From: JAHEKD01 sp965215945
GTDB lineage: Bacteria > Pseudomonadota > Gammaproteobacteria > Arenicellales > JAHEKD01
NCBI GenBank assembly: GCA_965215945.1
Contig: CBDCFC010000019.1
Span: 1 to 14,703 of the forward strand
Direction: 5' to 3'
Length of the DNA: 14,703 nucleotides
Shown: piece after piece, positions 12,937-14,703 of the stretch
Layout of the letters: every line of letters begins with the position of its first letter
Numbering within the stretch: the first letter of the stretch is position 1
Program-made: the position numbers and the translations under genes
Notes under the pieces: model-generated
The model's input: the letters and a program-made list of their open reading frames with translations, nothing else
Databases searched by the model: none
Told to the model about the DNA's origin: nothing

Positions 12937-14703
12937 ATGAAAATGACGACGGAAGAGGCCTTTATCAAGGTTTTACAAATGCACGGGATTGAACATGCAT
13001 TTGGAATCATTGGTTCCGCCATGATGCCTATATCGGATTTATTTCCACAGGCCGGCATTACCTTCTGGGATTGCGCTCATGAGTGTAACGCGGGTATGAG
13101 CGCAGACGGTTATACCAGAGCCAGTGGTAAAATGAGCATGGCGATTGCGCAGAATGGTCCGGGTATTACAAATTTTGTCACACCGATTAAAACAGCCTAT
13201 TGGAACCATACACCTTTGCTGTTAGTCACGCCTCAGGCAGCAAATAAAAACCATTGGCCAGGGCGGGTTTCAGGAAATTAAACAAATGGCCGTATTCGAA
13301 GATATGGTCTGTTATCAGGAAGAAGTCCGTGACCCTTCTCGAATTGCGGAGGTTTTAAACCGCGTGATTGAAAACGCCTGGCGTGGATCGGCTCCGGCTC
13401 AAATTAATGTGCCACGTGATTATTGGACTCAAGTGATTGACATTGAGCTTCCTCAACGAGTCAGATTAGAGCGCTCTCCCGGTGGTCAAACGGCCATTTC
13501 TGCTGCTGCAAAACTACTGTCAGAGGCCAGCTTTCCGGTTATCTTAAACGGCGCAGGTGCCATATTAGGCGATGCCATAGATGCCTCAAGGACAACTGGC
13601 CGAAAGACTGGATGCGCCGGTTTGTTGCAATTATCAACATAATGATGCTTTTCCGGGTTCACACCCGCTGTATGCCGGGCCGCTTGGTTATAACGGATCC
13701 AAAGCAGCTATGGAGCTAATCTCCAAGGCGGATGTGGTTCTTGCCCTTGGCAACAGGCTTAATCCATTTTCAACGCTGCCGGGCTACGGCGTTGATTACT
13801 GGCCTGAGAAAGCAAAAATAATACAGGTTGATATCAATGCGGATCGTATTGGTTTAACTAAAAAAATAGATGTGGCTATTCAGGGCGACGCCAGGCAGGT
13901 TGCAGAACAGATCCTTGCTCAGCTATCCGATGACGCTGGCGATATTAATCGCGAAAATCGAAAACAGCTTATCGCAAAAACCAAAACTGACTGGGAGGAA
14001 GAACTGGCCAGTATGGATCATGAGAAGGACGATCCGGGCACGACCTGGAACGAATGTTCACGAAAACGCCATGATGAACGCATGTCACCGCGGCAAGCAT
14101 GGCGGGCCATTATGGCGGCCTTGCCTAAAAATGCCATCATTTCTTCGGACATTGGCAACAATTGTGCAATTGGTAATGCTTATCCAAGTTTCGATCAAGG
14201 TCGAAAATATCTGGCTCCCGGATTATTTGGGCCTTGCGGTTACGGCTTTCCGGCCATACTGGGAGCAAAGATCGGTTGTCCTGATGTGCCTGTTGTTGGG
14301 TTTGCCGGTGACGGTGCGTTTGGTATTTCAATGAATGAAATGACGGCCTGCGGCCGGGAAGAATGGCCCGCGATCACAATGGTTATTTTTCGCAATTACC
14401 AATGGGGTGCGGAAAAACGCAATACAACTTTATGGTATGAAGATAACTTCGTCGGTACCGAGCTTGACGCAGATGTTAGTTTTGCGGCCATCGCCCTTGC
14501 CTGCGGTGTTGAAGGCGTTCAGGCTAAATCTATGGGTGAATTGACAGATCAACTCAATACAGCCATTCAAGCTCAATTAAACGAAGGTAAAACCACATTT
14601 ATTGAAGCAATATTGAATCAGGAATTGGGTGAGCCATTCAGACGCGATGCGATGAAAGCACCAGCGGTTGTTGCAGGCATTGATCCAAACGATATGCATC
14701 CTC
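12937..14703 (+). pseudogene. xsc: Sulfoacetaldehyde acetyltransferase Xsc, frameshifted twice, 3' partial
   Basis: Xsc is a thiamine-diphosphate enzyme that converts sulfoacetaldehyde and phosphate into acetyl phosphate and sulfite, the desulfonation step shared by taurine, isethionate and sulfoacetate breakdown. Similarity is very strong: MKMTTEEAFIKVLQMHGIEH at the start, the cofactor-activating Glu49 in WDCAHECNAG, RDYWTQVIDIELP, CCNYQHNDAFPGSHPL, and the GDG (457-459 after repair) of the diphosphate/magnesium site followed by FRNYQWGAEKRNTTLW. One extra A in the run 13246-13250 and one extra base near 13592 shift the frame. Removing both gives 588 continuous residues to the window edge, so only a few C-terminal residues are missing. 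As written, translation stops at 13281. The start ATG has AGGAAA seven bases upstream. A phosphate acetyltransferase gene would be expected just beyond the window. Confidence 0.93.

Noticed and set aside
13243..13252. AAA AAC at the first xsc break recalls the A AAA AAC slippery heptamer for -1 frameshifting.
   Set aside because: The base before is T, and the protein needs a +1 shift here, whereas a -1 slip would lead to the wrong frame.
13870..14334. Open frame of 154 residues within the xsc region.
   Set aside because: It is out of frame with the strongly conserved Xsc reading, which contains the GDG cofactor motif over the same bases.
1..14703. CRISPR arrays, tRNA or rRNA genes, insertion sequences, attachment sites.
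   Set aside because: No regularly spaced repeats, no tRNA-like cloverleaf, no transposase frame and no terminal inverted repeats were seen on either strand.

Overview
The window looks like chromosomal DNA of a Proteobacterium, most likely a gammaproteobacterium of moderate GC. This rests on the HAE1-type RND pump, UspF-like and TctABC proteins, and codon use, not on any taxonomic marker, so it is an inference.

Left part (1-4996): the C-terminal ~938 residues of a proton-driven RND efflux permease whose start lies outside the window, then a possible 59-residue two-helix membrane protein. Converging on these from the minus strand is a 542-residue protein resembling the large subunit of N,N-dimethylformamidase, with no small subunit beside it. 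The short gaps flanking it hold small REP-like hairpins.

Right part (4997-14703): a coherent catabolic locus. On the minus strand are a GntR/HutC-type regulator with a UTRA ligand domain and, 46 bases behind it, a UspF-like universal stress protein. Divergently, after a 152-base AT-rich control region with a perfect 16-base palindrome inside a plausible promoter, come tctA-tctB-tctC (tripartite tricarboxylate-type importer), a strong hairpin, an acylating aldehyde dehydrogenase closely resembling sulfoacetaldehyde dehydrogenase SauS, a two-subunit ADP-forming CoA ligase of the succinyl-CoA synthetase superfamily, and xsc (sulfoacetaldehyde acetyltransferase), which runs off the right end.

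Read together, the genes describe uptake and breakdown of sulfoacetate: import by TctABC; activation to sulfoacetyl-CoA by the ligase; reduction to sulfoacetaldehyde by SauS; and phosphorolytic cleavage by Xsc to acetyl phosphate and sulfite. This is the logic of the Cupriavidus sauSTU pathway, but with a TTT importer in place of the MFS carrier SauU and an ATP-grasp, ADP-forming ligase in place of the AMP-forming SauT. Substrate assignments are inference from family resemblance and context.

A striking complication is that the ligase beta subunit and xsc each carry two single-base insertions that break the frame, while protein similarity continues in the next frame. The four insertions lie within ~2 kb. 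They are either sequence errors or very recent decay of the pathway.
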